Of a stretch of 9,796 nt of DNA, positions 1 to 7,996 are shown in pieces; the stretch's first letter is position 1, and every line of letters begins with the position of its first letter. This DNA is from CACEUX01 sp964404235. GTDB taxonomy: Bacteria > Fidelibacterota > Marinisomatia > Marinisomatales > UBA1611. The notes under the pieces are model-generated. The model was not told the DNA's origin. It did not search any database and was given only the letters and a program-made list of their open reading frames with translations. The position numbers and the translations under genes were made by a program. Where the stretch lies: the NCBI GenBank assembly GCA_964404235.1, contig CAYOJL010000081.1, positions 1 through 9,796 on the forward strand, in the 5' to 3' direction.

Positions 1-1952
1 TTTATTCGCATTGTTTTGATAATCTCAGCAAATTTGTTCGTGGAAAAGATTATGTGAATTTTGATCCAGATAGAGTGGCAATGCAAGATGCTACTGCTCA
101 AATGGCGCTATTACAATTTATGATGGCAGGAAAAGATAAAGTTGCTGTACCTTCGACTGTTCATGCTGACCATTTAATTCAAGCTAAAATTAATTCAGAA
201 TCTGATTTAAGTAATGCATTAGATGTAAATTCTGAAGTTTATCAGTTTTTATCATCTGTGTGTAGTAAATATGGTATAGGTTTTTGGAAACCCGGGGCAG
301 GAATTATACATCAGGTTATTCTAGAAAATTATGCATTCCCTGGAGGAATGATGATTGGTACTGATTCGCATACAGTAAATGCAGGTGGGTTAGGGATGGT
401 AGCAATTGGTGTAGGTGGTGCAGATGCAGTAGATGTAATGGCAGGTATGCCGTGGGAATTGAAATTTCCAAAACTAATTGGTGTCAAATTAACAGGAGAG
501 ATGGATAAGTGGACTTCTGCAAAAGATGTTATCTTAAAAGTTGCAGGAATATTAACAGTAAAGGGTGGTACAGGTGCTATTGTTGAATATTTTGGTCCAG
601 GCGCAGATAAATTGTCATGTACTGGTAAAGGTACAATTTGCAATATGGGTGCAGAGATAGGTGCGACAACATCAATTTTTGGCTATGATAAAAATATGGC
701 AAATTATCTTAAAGCAACAGGCAGAGGTGAAGTGGCCAATATTGCTGATTTGAATGCTGAAAATCTTCGTTCTGATAAGGAAGTTTTTTCCGAGCCTAAT
801 CATTACTTTGACCAACTTATTGAAATTGATCTATCTAAACTAGAGCCCCATATTAATGGACCATTTACACCAGATAGAGCAACACCAATTTCAAAGATGA
901 GATCAGAAGCTGAAAAAGAAGGATGGCCCATCAATATCCTAGTTGGTCTTATTGGCTCTTGTACTAATTCCTCCTACGAAGATATATCCAGAGCGGCCTC
1001 GATTGCTCAACAGGCTGTGGATAATGGTTTAAAGACCAAAGCAAGATTTACTATAACACCTGGTTCTGAGCAGGTTAGATATACTATAGAGCGAGATGGA
1101 TTCATAGATATTTTTGAAAAGTTGGGTGCAGATGTGTTCGCTAATGCTTGTGGTCCATGTATTGGACAGTGGGCTCGTTCTGGTTCAGAAAAAGAAGAGA
1201 AGAATACAATTGTTCATTCATTCAATCGAAATTTTGCAAAACGTGCAGATGGGAATCCAAATACTCATGCATTTGTAGCATCACCTGAGTTGGTAACAGC
1301 ATTGGCAATATCTGGAGACCTGACCTTTAACCCTGAGATTGATTTTATAACCAATGAAAATGGTAATGAGGTTAGATTGGATTCCCCTGTCGGTTTTGAC
1401 CTTCCTCAAAATGGTTTCGAAGTAGAAGACCTAGGATATCAGGCACCTGCATCCAATGGCTCAAATATTGAAGTGAAAGTAGACCCCGATTCGAATAGAC
1501 TACAACTTTTAACTCCTTTTGAACCATGGGATGGTGACAATCTTATTGGATTAAGATTGTTGATAAAAGCCAAAGGTAAATGCACAACAGACCATATATC
1601 TATGGCAGGTCCATGGTTAAAGTATAGGGGGCATCTAGATAATATTTCAGATAATATGTTAACTGGAGCAGTGAATTATTATAATGGCAAAACCAATTCT
1701 GTAAAAAACCATTTAACTGGAGAATATCTAACAGTACCACAGACTCAACGCCAATATAGAGCTGCAGGAATTTCTACCATTGTAGTTGGCGATGAAAATT
1801 ATGGAGAAGGTTCATCACGTGAGCATGCTGCAATGGAGCCAAGACACTTAGGAGTAAGAGTTGTCTTGGTAAAGTCCTTCGCAAGGATTCATGAAACAAA
1901 TTTGAAAAAGCAAGGTATGTTGGGTCTTACTTTTGCTAATAAAATTGACTAA
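1..1952 (+). CDS. acn: Aconitate hydratase, mitochondrial type; 5'-truncated by the window and ended early by an in-frame stop
   Basis: Aconitase interconverts citrate and isocitrate in the TCA cycle through a [4Fe-4S] cluster. The reading frame is open from position 3 and encodes family-typical sequence (SHCFDNL, then RPDRVAMQDATAQ-like) before the first GTG at 54. The true start therefore lies upstream of the window, roughly 35-45 residues away judging by family length. The cluster cysteines are visible in GSCTNS (Cys codon 960-962) and ACGPC (1149-1151 and 1158-1160). Substrate-binding motifs TDSHT, SFNRNF and GEGSSREH are present. The swivel domain begins near 1540. The TAA at 1950-1952 falls where relatives read a tyrosine (FANxxDYDKI), and the normal C-terminus continues in the same frame to 2147. 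Identity is very secure. Whether the gene is truly broken or the stop is a sequencing error cannot be decided here. serA follows closely downstream. Confidence 0.95.
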   Translation, partial: YSHCFDNLSKFVRGKDYVNFDPDRVAMQDATAQMALLQFMMAGKDKVAVPSTVHADHLIQAKINSESDLSNALDVNSEVYQFLSSVCSKYGIGFWKPGAGIIHQVILENYAFPGGMMIGTDSHTVNAGGLGMVAIGVGGADAVDVMAGMPWELKFPKLIGVKLTGEMDKWTSAKDVILKVAGILTVKGGTGAIVEYFGPGADKLSCTGKGTICNMGAEIGATTSIFGYDKNMANYLKATGRGEVANIADLNAENLRSDKEVFSEPNHYFDQLIEIDLSKLEPHINGPFTPDRATPISKMRSEAEKEGWPINILVGLIGSCTNSSYEDISRAASIAQQAVDNGLKTKARFTITPGSEQVRYTIERDGFIDIFEKLGADVFANACGPCIGQWARSGSEKEEKNTIVHSFNRNFAKRADGNPNTHAFVASPELVTALAISGDLTFNPEIDFITNENGNEVRLDSPVGFDLPQNGFEVEDLGYQAPASNGSNIEVKVDPDSNRLQLLTPFEPWDGDNLIGLRLLIKAKGKCTTDHISMAGPWLKYRGHLDNISDNMLTGAVNYYNGKTNSVKNHLTGEYLTVPQTQRQYRAAGISTIVVGDENYGEGSSREHAAMEPRHLGVRVVLVKSFARIHETNLKKQGMLGLTFANKID

Positions 1953-2147
1953 GATAAAATTCTTGAGGATGATATGTTTGATTTCATTGATATTGATTCT
2001 TTTTGTGAAGGTAAACCTTTAAGTATGATAGTACGGCATAATGATGGTACTAAAGAAGAGATTATTTGTAATCACACATACAATGAAACACAGATTGATT
2101 GGTTCAGGGCAGGCTCGGCACTTAATCTTATTAGATTACAGAATTAA
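1953..2147 (+). pseudogene. Detached in-frame C-terminal segment of aconitase
   Basis: These 64 codons continue the aconitase frame directly after the TAA and end at their own TAA (2145-2147). They read DKILEDDMFDFIDIDSF, then a GKPL stretch, HNDGT, NHTYNETQIDWF and RAGSALNLIR, which is the standard C-terminus of mitochondrial-type aconitases. There is no further stop or frameshift. With this segment the visible aconitase totals 714 codon positions, close to full length once the missing N-terminus is added. The intact coding pattern points to a very recent nonsense change, or to a base-call or assembly error turning TAT or TAC into TAA. No independent start or ribosome site suggests that it is a separate gene. 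Confidence 0.9.
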
Positions 2148-2162
2148 TATTTACTCTATATT

Positions 2163-3743
2163 TTGAAAGTATTGGTATCAGATCCTATTACAGATATAGG
2201 GATTTCAATATTAGAAGACTGTGGTCTAAATATCGTATACCTTCCAGATTGTGATAAAAATGAAATAAATAAAACTATCCACGATGTAGATGGTATTATA
2301 ATTCGTAGTGGTACTAAAGTAGATACGAAAATGCTTGAATGTGCAAGTAAATTACAGGTTATTGGCCGAGCAGGAGTTGGGGTAGATAATATTGATATTC
2401 AAGCTGCAACCAGAAAGGGCATAGTTGTAATGAATACTCCAGATGTCAATACTATATCAGCAGCAGAACATACTATTGCACTCATGCTTGCTTTATCTAG
2501 GAATATTCATCATGGGCATATAAGTATAGATAAAGGCTCATGGAATCGTCATGAATTAGTAGGTACGGAATTAAGAAATAAGACAATTGGAATTGTAGGT
2601 TTAGGAAAAATAGGTAGAGAGGTGATGGAAAGGTGTCGTTCTTTTAAAATGAACATAATTGGCTATGATCCGTTTGTTAACCAAGAATTATTTGCTGATG
2701 GTGAGATTACAATTACAGATCTGGATAATTTGACCAAGAGTTCCGACTATATAACCCTGCATATTCCATTCAATGATAAAACCAGAGATCTCTTTGATTA
2801 TGATCGTTTAAAACTAATGAAACCATCTGCACGATTGATAAATGTAGCTCGAGGTGGAATTATTAATGAAAATGATCTAGCAAAAGCTCTGAAAGAAAAT
2901 AGTATTTCAGGAGCAGCGATTGATGTTTTTGAAAAAGAACCCATTGATAAAGGACATCCCCTAATTGGCATCCCTAATGCTCTTTTATCACCTCACTTGG
3001 GCGCATCTACAAATGAAGCAAAAGAAGGCGTAAGTCGTGCTATATGTGAACAAGTTCGAGATTATTTGCTACACGAAAAATTAGCTAATGCATTAAATAT
3101 TCCAATCTCAAACTTAGCCCTTTTAAAAGAAGTGCAACCATTTTTAGACCTTGCAGAGTTATTGGGAAATCTGCTTAGTCAAATTGTTAAGGAACCAACT
3201 GAAAGAGTTTTAATTGAATGTCAAGGTAGTGCCGAAGAAATACGACCTATCTCATTAGCATTTTTAAAAGGTTTCCTATCTTCAAATATTCCAGATCGAA
3301 TCAATTATATTAATGCAGAAACAATTGCTAAAGAACTTGGTATTGAAGTTCAACTTAACTATTCGAATATAGAATCAAACTATCTTAATGTTATATCAAC
3401 TTCAATTATTTCTGGGAGAAAAACTTATGAAATCAGTGGAAGTGTTTTTAGCGATAACAAACCACGCTTGGTTAATATTTTAGGTAGGAAAATGGAAGTC
3501 AATCCAAAGGGCACTATGCTTTTGTTAGAGAATGATGACATACCAGGTGTTATTGGACAAATAGGTACTTTATTAGGAAATCTAGGGATTAATATTGCAG
3601 CATATTTGTTAAATAGGAGTCATAAAAATGGTAAAGCTTTTGCCGTAATTCGTATTGATAATACTTTAGATAATAAAGCCTTTAATATGCTGGCGGCATT
3701 AGATTCGATTAACTGGGTAAAACAAATACAAATAATTTCTTAA
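2163..3743 (+). CDS. serA: D-3-phosphoglycerate dehydrogenase with C-terminal ACT domain
   Basis: This NAD-dependent enzyme oxidises 3-phosphoglycerate to 3-phosphohydroxypyruvate, the first step of serine synthesis in the cytoplasm. The 526-residue length fits the long (type I) form. Residues 1-100 and 280-315 form the substrate-binding domain. A Rossmann domain carries GLGKIG (146-151) with the NAD-ribose aspartate at 169. The catalytic triad is Arg230 (NVARGG), Glu259 (EKEP) and His278 (SPHLGAST). Residues about 318-448 match the intervening allosteric substrate-binding domain, and 451-526 form an ACT domain (ENDDIPGVIGQIG) that usually mediates serine feedback. The start is TTG: the only upstream in-frame codons back to the aconitase stop are TAT TTA CTC TAT ATT, and MKVLVSDPI matches the family N-terminus. 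No clear Shine-Dalgarno is seen. The 15-base gap to the aconitase frame suggests co-transcription. Confidence 0.95.
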   Translation: MKVLVSDPITDIGISILEDCGLNIVYLPDCDKNEINKTIHDVDGIIIRSGTKVDTKMLECASKLQVIGRAGVGVDNIDIQAATRKGIVVMNTPDVNTISAAEHTIALMLALSRNIHHGHISIDKGSWNRHELVGTELRNKTIGIVGLGKIGREVMERCRSFKMNIIGYDPFVNQELFADGEITITDLDNLTKSSDYITLHIPFNDKTRDLFDYDRLKLMKPSARLINVARGGIINENDLAKALKENSISGAAIDVFEKEPIDKGHPLIGIPNALLSPHLGASTNEAKEGVSRAICEQVRDYLLHEKLANALNIPISNLALLKEVQPFLDLAELLGNLLSQIVKEPTERVLIECQGSAEEIRPISLAFLKGFLSSNIPDRINYINAETIAKELGIEVQLNYSNIESNYLNVISTSIISGRKTYEISGSVFSDNKPRLVNILGRKMEVNPKGTMLLLENDDIPGVIGQIGTLLGNLGINIAAYLLNRSHKNGKAFAVIRIDNTLDNKAFNMLAALDSINWVKQIQIIS

Positions 3744-3794
3744 GGTAAAATGGTTTTTTATTTTTTTGTAAATTTCAAAGAGTCAATTGGTCAC

Positions 3795-3800
3795 TATAAT
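3795..3800 (+). promoter_or_regulatory. Possible -10 box (TATAAT) before the coiled-coil gene
   Basis: A perfect TATAAT lies 18 bases upstream of the ATG at 3819, in the only sizeable gap after serA. No good -35 is present at 16-18 bases (TTTCAA at 3773-3778 is a poor match). The transcript leader would be very short, with the AGGA ribosome site almost at its 5' end. It may be a chance match in AT-rich DNA. Confidence 0.3.
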
Positions 3801-3818
3801 TGCGACTAGGAAAACTTT

Positions 3819-4235
3819 ATGTCAAAGCTATGGGATGATTTAAAAGAGAATATGAAAGATTGGAGTTCTTCTGCAGTGGAAAAAGCAGAAGAAATGAGTC
3901 GAATTGCAATGGCAAAAACGGAGGAAATGACTCGAATATCAAAGATTAAATTTGAAATTCACCAACTACAACGTGATATGAATAAGGCGTATGAAAAATT
4001 GGGTAAACTGGCATATTCACATACAAAAGAAGATCACATGGCTACATTTTCAGGTAATAATGATTTTTTTCAAATAGTAAGCAGTGTTGAAAGTATCAAA
4101 GAAAAGATCGACAAGAAAAAACTGGAAATAGAAGAAATAAAACTTGAATATGGAATTGATGAAAAAGATATTGATCAGGAAGTTGATCCTAACAATATTA
4201 ATGCTAATGACTTTAAAGATGATTCAACTGAATGA
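3819..4235 (+). CDS. Small coiled-coil protein of unknown function
   Basis: I do not recognise this 138-residue protein. It is highly charged, has no signal peptide, transmembrane segment or cysteine, and is probably cytoplasmic or peripheral to a membrane. Residues 1-20 form an amphipathic start (LWDDLKENMKDW). Residues 22-43 are two copies of an 11-residue repeat (KAEEMSRIAMA, KTEEMTRISKI). Residues 44-66 carry a KxxYEKLGKLAY-type helix seen in other small coiled-coil proteins, residues 86-112 are a Lys/Glu-rich coiled coil, and the last 25 residues are acidic and probably disordered. The start is well supported by AGGA at 3808-3811, seven bases before the ATG. It is the only gene in the window ending in TGA. 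It sits 106 bases before an M23 peptidase, but this does not establish a shared role. Confidence 0.8.
   Translation: MSKLWDDLKENMKDWSSSAVEKAEEMSRIAMAKTEEMTRISKIKFEIHQLQRDMNKAYEKLGKLAYSHTKEDHMATFSGNNDFFQIVSSVESIKEKIDKKKLEIEEIKLEYGIDEKDIDQEVDPNNINANDFKDDSTE
3882..3947 (+). repeat. Two tandem 33-bp repeats encoding an 11-residue motif
   Basis: Units 3882-3914 and 3915-3947 encode KAEEMSRIAMA and KTEEMTRISKI, sharing Lys, Glu-Glu-Met, Arg-Ile at equal positions. The DNA copies have diverged (for example GCAGAAGAAATGAGTCGAAT against ACGGAGGAAATGACTCGAAT), so the duplication is not fresh. An 11-residue period fits a hendecad amphipathic helix or a shallow coiled coil. Confidence 0.65.
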
Positions 4236-4341
4236 GATTATATTTTTATGTATAAAAAGCTAAATAATAAAATCAGTTTTAATTTGTTTCCAGAAACCGT
4301 AAGATTATGAAAATTTTATTTTTGTAAATAACATTAATATT

Positions 4342-5259
4342 ATGTCACCGTTGAAAAATATAATTATTCAAAAGGAATCTGAGGATCAGGTTAGACAATG
4401 GCATCTAAATCGTGAGCAATCTATTGCAATTATGAGTGCTGCTGCTATTTTGATAGGTGCCTTCCTTTATTTAAGTGCAGAATATTTAAGTAAGTATATG
4501 TATGAAAAACGCTTAAATGAATTCAAGAATAATTATTCTAATATTTCAAAAAATTTAGAAATATTGAAAGATCGTCTAGCTCAGATTGATGAGGATATGA
4601 ATCTAATAGAGGAAAAAGATGTTGCAGTTAGGTCATACGCCGGTATGCCTGCTTTAGATCAAGATATTAGGAGATTAGGTATTGGTGGTCGCTTATTAAA
4701 ATCTGGCAAATATTTCGATAATCTCGCTCCTGCTTTAAATAAAGAATTGGCTATATTAGAATTGGATGTAGAGAAATTATCTCGTGAAGTGAATCTTGAG
4801 CTAAATAGCTATAGTTCAATATATGAAAAGGTTCAAGAAGATATACAAAGAATATCCATGATACCTTCTATTCGTCCCGTAGAAGAAGGATATCTCAACT
4901 CAACTTTTGGATATAGAATTGACCCTATCGATAATGTTAAGCGTTTTCATCAAGGTCAAGATATTACAGTTAAAACTGGCACACCCATTTATGCACCTGC
5001 AGATGGGATTGTCAAGAGAGCTTACTATGCAGGTGGATTTGGAAATCATATCAAACTTCAGCATGGGGCAGGTTATACAACTCTTTTTGCACATTTATCA
5101 AAAATAAAGGTTAAGCATGGTCAGAAAGTGAAGAGAGGCGATATAATTGGGCTTACCGGGAATACTGGTCGTTCAACTGCACCTCATTTGCATTATGAAA
5201 TTCATCATAATGGGAAGCCCCGAAATCCTCTTGATTACTTTTTTTCTGACGCTCAATAA
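4342..5259 (+). CDS. Membrane-anchored M23 family metallopeptidase (LytM/lysostaphin-like)
   Basis: This is a probable murein endopeptidase, or a regulator of one, acting in the periplasm. A cytoplasmic N-terminus (1-26) is followed by one membrane span (about 27-47). Coiled-coil regions lie at about 55-92 and 133-172. Between them is a SYAGMPAL...DIRRLGIGG stretch often found in FCB-group M23 proteins. The peptidase domain covers about 183-300. The zinc ligands are visible: His203 and Asp207 (FHQGQDI) and His284 of HLH (282-284). His251 (FAHL) is the second catalytic histidine. All are intact, so the enzyme is probably active rather than an EnvC/NlpD-type degenerate activator. The ATG start gives a sensible topology, although no strong ribosome site is visible. 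The gene lies 27 bases before miaB and may be read with the envelope genes further on. Confidence 0.93.
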   Translation: MSPLKNIIIQKESEDQVRQWHLNREQSIAIMSAAAILIGAFLYLSAEYLSKYMYEKRLNEFKNNYSNISKNLEILKDRLAQIDEDMNLIEEKDVAVRSYAGMPALDQDIRRLGIGGRLLKSGKYFDNLAPALNKELAILELDVEKLSREVNLELNSYSSIYEKVQEDIQRISMIPSIRPVEEGYLNSTFGYRIDPIDNVKRFHQGQDITVKTGTPIYAPADGIVKRAYYAGGFGNHIKLQHGAGYTTLFAHLSKIKVKHGQKVKRGDIIGLTGNTGRSTAPHLHYEIHHNGKPRNPLDYFFSDAQ

Positions 5260-5286
5260 AATATATCTATTTAAGATTTAGAATCT

Positions 5287-6615
5287 ATGAGTAAGACCTA
5301 TCATATTCAAACATATGGATGCCAAATGAATGTAGCTGATTCTGAATTGGTTGAATCAATACTCATTGACCAAGGTTATTTAAATTCAAATGACCCTAAT
5401 AATGCAGATGCTATTTTTATCAATACTTGTTCTATAAGAGAACATGCAGAAGACAAGGTCCATTCACAATTGGGTAGATACGAATTAATCAAAAAGAAAA
5501 GACCAAATGTCATTATTGGTGTTTTGGGATGTATGGCCCAGAGTCTAAAGCATGATCTTCTTGAAAAAAGATCATTTGTAGATATTATTCTAGGTCCAGA
5601 TTCTTATCGTAGGCTACCAGCTCTATTGAAAAGAAGTAAAGATCAGCCTAAAAGTTTAGTAGATACTACATTATCACGTTTTGAAGTGTATGATGACTTA
5701 TTCCCTAGTAGGAAGGAGGGAATAAATGCATGGATATCTATTATGAGAGGTTGTGATAAGTTTTGTACTTTTTGTATTGTTCCGTTTACCCGAGGTAGGG
5801 AAAGGAGTAGAAATGTTTTAAGTATCCTTAAGGAAGCAAAAGAGGCTGTTAAACAAGGATATAAAGAAATCACTTTACTTGGACAAAATGTTAATTCATA
5901 CCATCATGCAGATTATAAATTTCATCATTTAATTGAACTCGTTGCAAAGGTACCTGGAATTGATCGTATAAGATATACATCTCCTCACCCCCAAGATATA
6001 ACTGAGGAATTACTATATACCATGGCGGAACATAAAAATATTTGTAATTATATACATTTACCCTTGCAAGCTGGAAGCGATAAAATATTAAATAGAATGA
6101 ATCGTACCTATACTAAAGACCATTTCTTATCATTGGTCCAAAGAATTAGAGATATATTACCAGATGTTGGAATTTCAACGGATATCATTGTTGGTTTTCC
6201 GGGTGAAACTGATGAAGACTTTAACCAAACTATTGAAGTTATGAATGAAGTAAAATTTGATTCTGCTTTTAATTTTAAATACTCATCTCGGCGTGGAACA
6301 AAAGCATCAGAATATGATGACCAAATTCAAGAAAAAATTAAACAAGAACGTTTAGAGCAAGTTATATATCTTCAAAAGGAACATACGCTTGAAAGAAATA
6401 TTAACCTAGTTGGAACCTCGCAGACCGTATTGGTTGAAAAAGAATCTAAAATGTCCAGTAACCATTGGGCAGGTAGGACGGATTCAAATAAATGGGTTAT
6501 ATTTAATAAGGATAATAATATATGTATCAAAGATATGATATCAGTTTATATTAAAGAAGCCAAGGGTATTACACTCCATGGTGAATTGATTCAACCTTTA
6601 GAAGAAGCTGCCTAA
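5287..6615 (+). CDS. miaB: tRNA-2-methylthio-N6-dimethylallyladenosine synthase (MiaB)
   Basis: MiaB is a radical-SAM methylthiotransferase that adds a methylthio group to i6A37 of tRNAs reading UNN codons. The 442-residue length is typical. The N-terminal MTTase domain carries Cys12 (TYGCQMNVADSE), Cys48 (NTCSIREHAE) and Cys82 (GCMAQ), which bind the auxiliary [4Fe-4S] cluster. The radical-SAM motif is Cys156, Cys160 and Cys163 (GCDKFCTFC), followed by VPFTRGRERSR. Core motifs LGQNVNSY, RYTSPHP, HLPLQAGSD and TDIIVGFPGET are all present. A TRAM RNA-binding domain fills about 373-436. The N-terminus is typical of MiaB rather than RimO or MtaB. The stop TAA shares its last A with the ATG of the LapA-domain gene, so translational coupling is likely. 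Confidence 0.97.
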   Translation: MSKTYHIQTYGCQMNVADSELVESILIDQGYLNSNDPNNADAIFINTCSIREHAEDKVHSQLGRYELIKKKRPNVIIGVLGCMAQSLKHDLLEKRSFVDIILGPDSYRRLPALLKRSKDQPKSLVDTTLSRFEVYDDLFPSRKEGINAWISIMRGCDKFCTFCIVPFTRGRERSRNVLSILKEAKEAVKQGYKEITLLGQNVNSYHHADYKFHHLIELVAKVPGIDRIRYTSPHPQDITEELLYTMAEHKNICNYIHLPLQAGSDKILNRMNRTYTKDHFLSLVQRIRDILPDVGISTDIIVGFPGETDEDFNQTIEVMNEVKFDSAFNFKYSSRRGTKASEYDDQIQEKIKQERLEQVIYLQKEHTLERNINLVGTSQTVLVEKESKMSSNHWAGRTDSNKWVIFNKDNNICIKDMISVYIKEAKGITLHGELIQPLEEAA

Positions 6616-6941
6616 TGAAATTATTCAAAACATTTATTATAACAGTTATAGTATTATCTCTCATTTTTTTTCTACAATTAAATTCAGCAAGGGTTCATTT
6701 AGACTTGATTTTTATAGAGTTTAAAAGTGCACAGGTTTCTATGATAATATTTGGATCCATAGCAATCGGAATTTTATTTGGATATTTAATTGCCATCTTT
6801 TCAATTCTATCAACTAAATCAGAGATTAGAAATCTACATAAAAAAATTAAGGAACTAACTGTAGAACGTGATCGTTTGAGAAATGCACCTGCACTCGATG
6901 TTGATGAAGAAATATATGCTAGTGATGATGAGGGATATTAA
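6615..6941 (+). CDS. LapA-domain (DUF1049) inner membrane protein
   Basis: This 108-residue protein has two membrane spans (about 5-22 and 43-65) joined by a short loop with the LapA-like pattern QLNSARVHLDLIFIEFKSAQVSMIIFG. A cytoplasmic coiled coil (about 68-92, TKSEIRNLHKKIKEL) and an acidic tail follow. In Enterobacteria LapA is co-transcribed with LapB, which together with FtsH controls LpxC turnover and hence lipopolysaccharide synthesis. Here too a LapB-like TPR gene follows two bases downstream, which strengthens the call. The ATG overlaps the miaB stop (TAATG). DUF1049 proteins are widespread, so the family is fairly certain, but a role in LPS control in this organism is inferred. 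Confidence 0.8.
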   Translation: MKLFKTFIITVIVLSLIFFLQLNSARVHLDLIFIEFKSAQVSMIIFGSIAIGILFGYLIAIFSILSTKSEIRNLHKKIKELTVERDRLRNAPALDVDEEIYASDDEGY

Positions 6942-6943
6942 TC

Positions 6944-7996
6944 TTGAATGCCATTTATCTTTATTTAATTCTTGCACTTGCATTGAGTGCAGGAATTCTT
7001 TTCTATTATTTATCATATAAATCAGTAAAACAACCTAGAACTGATATACTTTTTACCGATGCTCTTAATGCAATGGTTCGTGGAGATAAAGCCAAAGCAG
7101 TATGGACACTACGTCAAGTTGTCAAACAAGACTCTAATCATGTAAGGGCCTACCTGCAATTAGGGAATATATTAAGAGATGAAAATACCGGGCAGGCAAT
7201 CAAAATACATCAATCTCTTACAGTTCGTCCAAATTTGTCAGCGGAAATGAGGGTAGATATTCACCGTGCACTTGCAAATGATTATAAAAAAGTAGGAAAT
7301 TACACTAAAGCAAAAAATGAAGCAGAACAAATTTTAAGTATAGAAAAGAGAAATTTATGGTCATTGAATTTTTTAATTGATGTCGCTATAGAAAATCAAG
7401 ATTGGGATGAAGCGGCATCTTGGACAAAGCAGTTACAAAAAGTAACAGGGAAAAAAAATGAAGATGATGAAGCTCGATTTGATGTATATAGAGGTCTTGA
7501 TTCTCTTAAAAATAGCCAGTTAGAAGAAGCAAGGGCATTATTTCAAAAAGCAATTAAAGTATCTCCAAATTTCGGATTAGGATATAGATACCTTGGTGAT
7601 GTTTTTGAGCAGACAAGAGACTTGTTGAAAGCTTTAGAAAACTGGAAGATATTTGCAGAAAAGGATCTTAAGGGAGGTGCTGTAGTTTACGGGAAAATAG
7701 AATCTGCTCTTTTTGATCTTGGTCGTTATAGTGAAGTTGAAAATTTTTACAGGCAAATACTTAATCTAGATCCAACAAACTTCGAAGCGATAATACGTTT
7801 AGCTAATGTCCTTGATGAAAAAGGTGAGAGTGTTGCTGCATTTCACTTGGTTGAAAATGCAACTTTGCCAGATGTTTTAGATGTGCGTGCTGATATCATG
7901 AAATTAAAACTATCTCTTGTGACATCAACTCCAGTAGAATTATCTCACCAGATTGACAATATACTCCAAAAGTTATCCAAAACAGATGAAACTTAA
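6944..7996 (+). CDS. LapB (YciM)-like membrane-anchored TPR protein lacking the zinc ribbon
   Basis: An N-terminal membrane anchor (about 3-23) is followed by TPR repeats. The stretch at 70-131 (LQLGNILRDE, AIKIHQSLTVRPNLS, ALANDYKKVGNYTKAKNEAE) closely resembles the core of LapB/YciM, the FtsH adaptor that promotes LpxC degradation. Further TPR-type helices run at about 137-205, 210-240 and 250-300. E. coli LapB ends in a rubredoxin-type zinc ribbon with two cysteine pairs. This 350-residue protein contains no cysteine and ends after a helical tail, so that module is absent. The start is TTG, two bases after the LapA-domain stop. AGGG at 6931-6934 is nine bases upstream, and this start gives the expected membrane anchor. 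Identity as a lapB homologue is likely; conserved function is uncertain. Confidence 0.8.
   Translation: MNAIYLYLILALALSAGILFYYLSYKSVKQPRTDILFTDALNAMVRGDKAKAVWTLRQVVKQDSNHVRAYLQLGNILRDENTGQAIKIHQSLTVRPNLSAEMRVDIHRALANDYKKVGNYTKAKNEAEQILSIEKRNLWSLNFLIDVAIENQDWDEAASWTKQLQKVTGKKNEDDEARFDVYRGLDSLKNSQLEEARALFQKAIKVSPNFGLGYRYLGDVFEQTRDLLKALENWKIFAEKDLKGGAVVYGKIESALFDLGRYSEVENFYRQILNLDPTNFEAIIRLANVLDEKGESVAAFHLVENATLPDVLDVRADIMKLKLSLVTSTPVELSHQIDNILQKLSKTDET

Noticed and set aside
54..56. GTG as the start of aconitase
   Set aside because: Conserved aconitase sequence is encoded in the same frame upstream to the window edge, so the gene begins outside the window.
329..643. Minus-strand reading frame inside aconitase
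   Set aside because: It is an antisense shadow of strongly conserved aconitase sequence and resembles no protein I know.
1950..1952. Genetic-code reassignment of TAA
   Set aside because: SerA, the M23 peptidase, MiaB, and the LapA and TPR genes all end at TAA at the expected family length or gene junction.
3781..3807. Bulged inverted repeat GTCAATT...AATTGCGAC as an operator or terminator
   Set aside because: The stem needs a two-base bulge, is short and AT-rich, and overlaps the possible -10 box; chance is the simpler explanation.
4233..4310. UGA at the end of the small coiled-coil gene as a selenocysteine codon, since 24 more codons are open before the next TGA
   Set aside because: The extension is low-complexity AT-rich sequence without family resemblance, no SECIS-like hairpin is apparent, and the protein shows no redox motif.
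4236..4341. Promoter or small RNA in the 106-base gap before the M23 gene
   Set aside because: I found no convincing -35/-10 pair, hairpin or conserved RNA element; the only palindrome (GTTTC-CA-GAAAC) has an impossible two-base loop.
4900..5107. Short reading frames on both strands within the M23 peptidase domain
   Set aside because: They overlap the catalytic domain in other frames and have no supporting start site or recognisable content.
5643..5873. Minus-strand reading frame inside miaB
   Set aside because: It is antisense to the radical-SAM motif region and is a shadow of the real gene.
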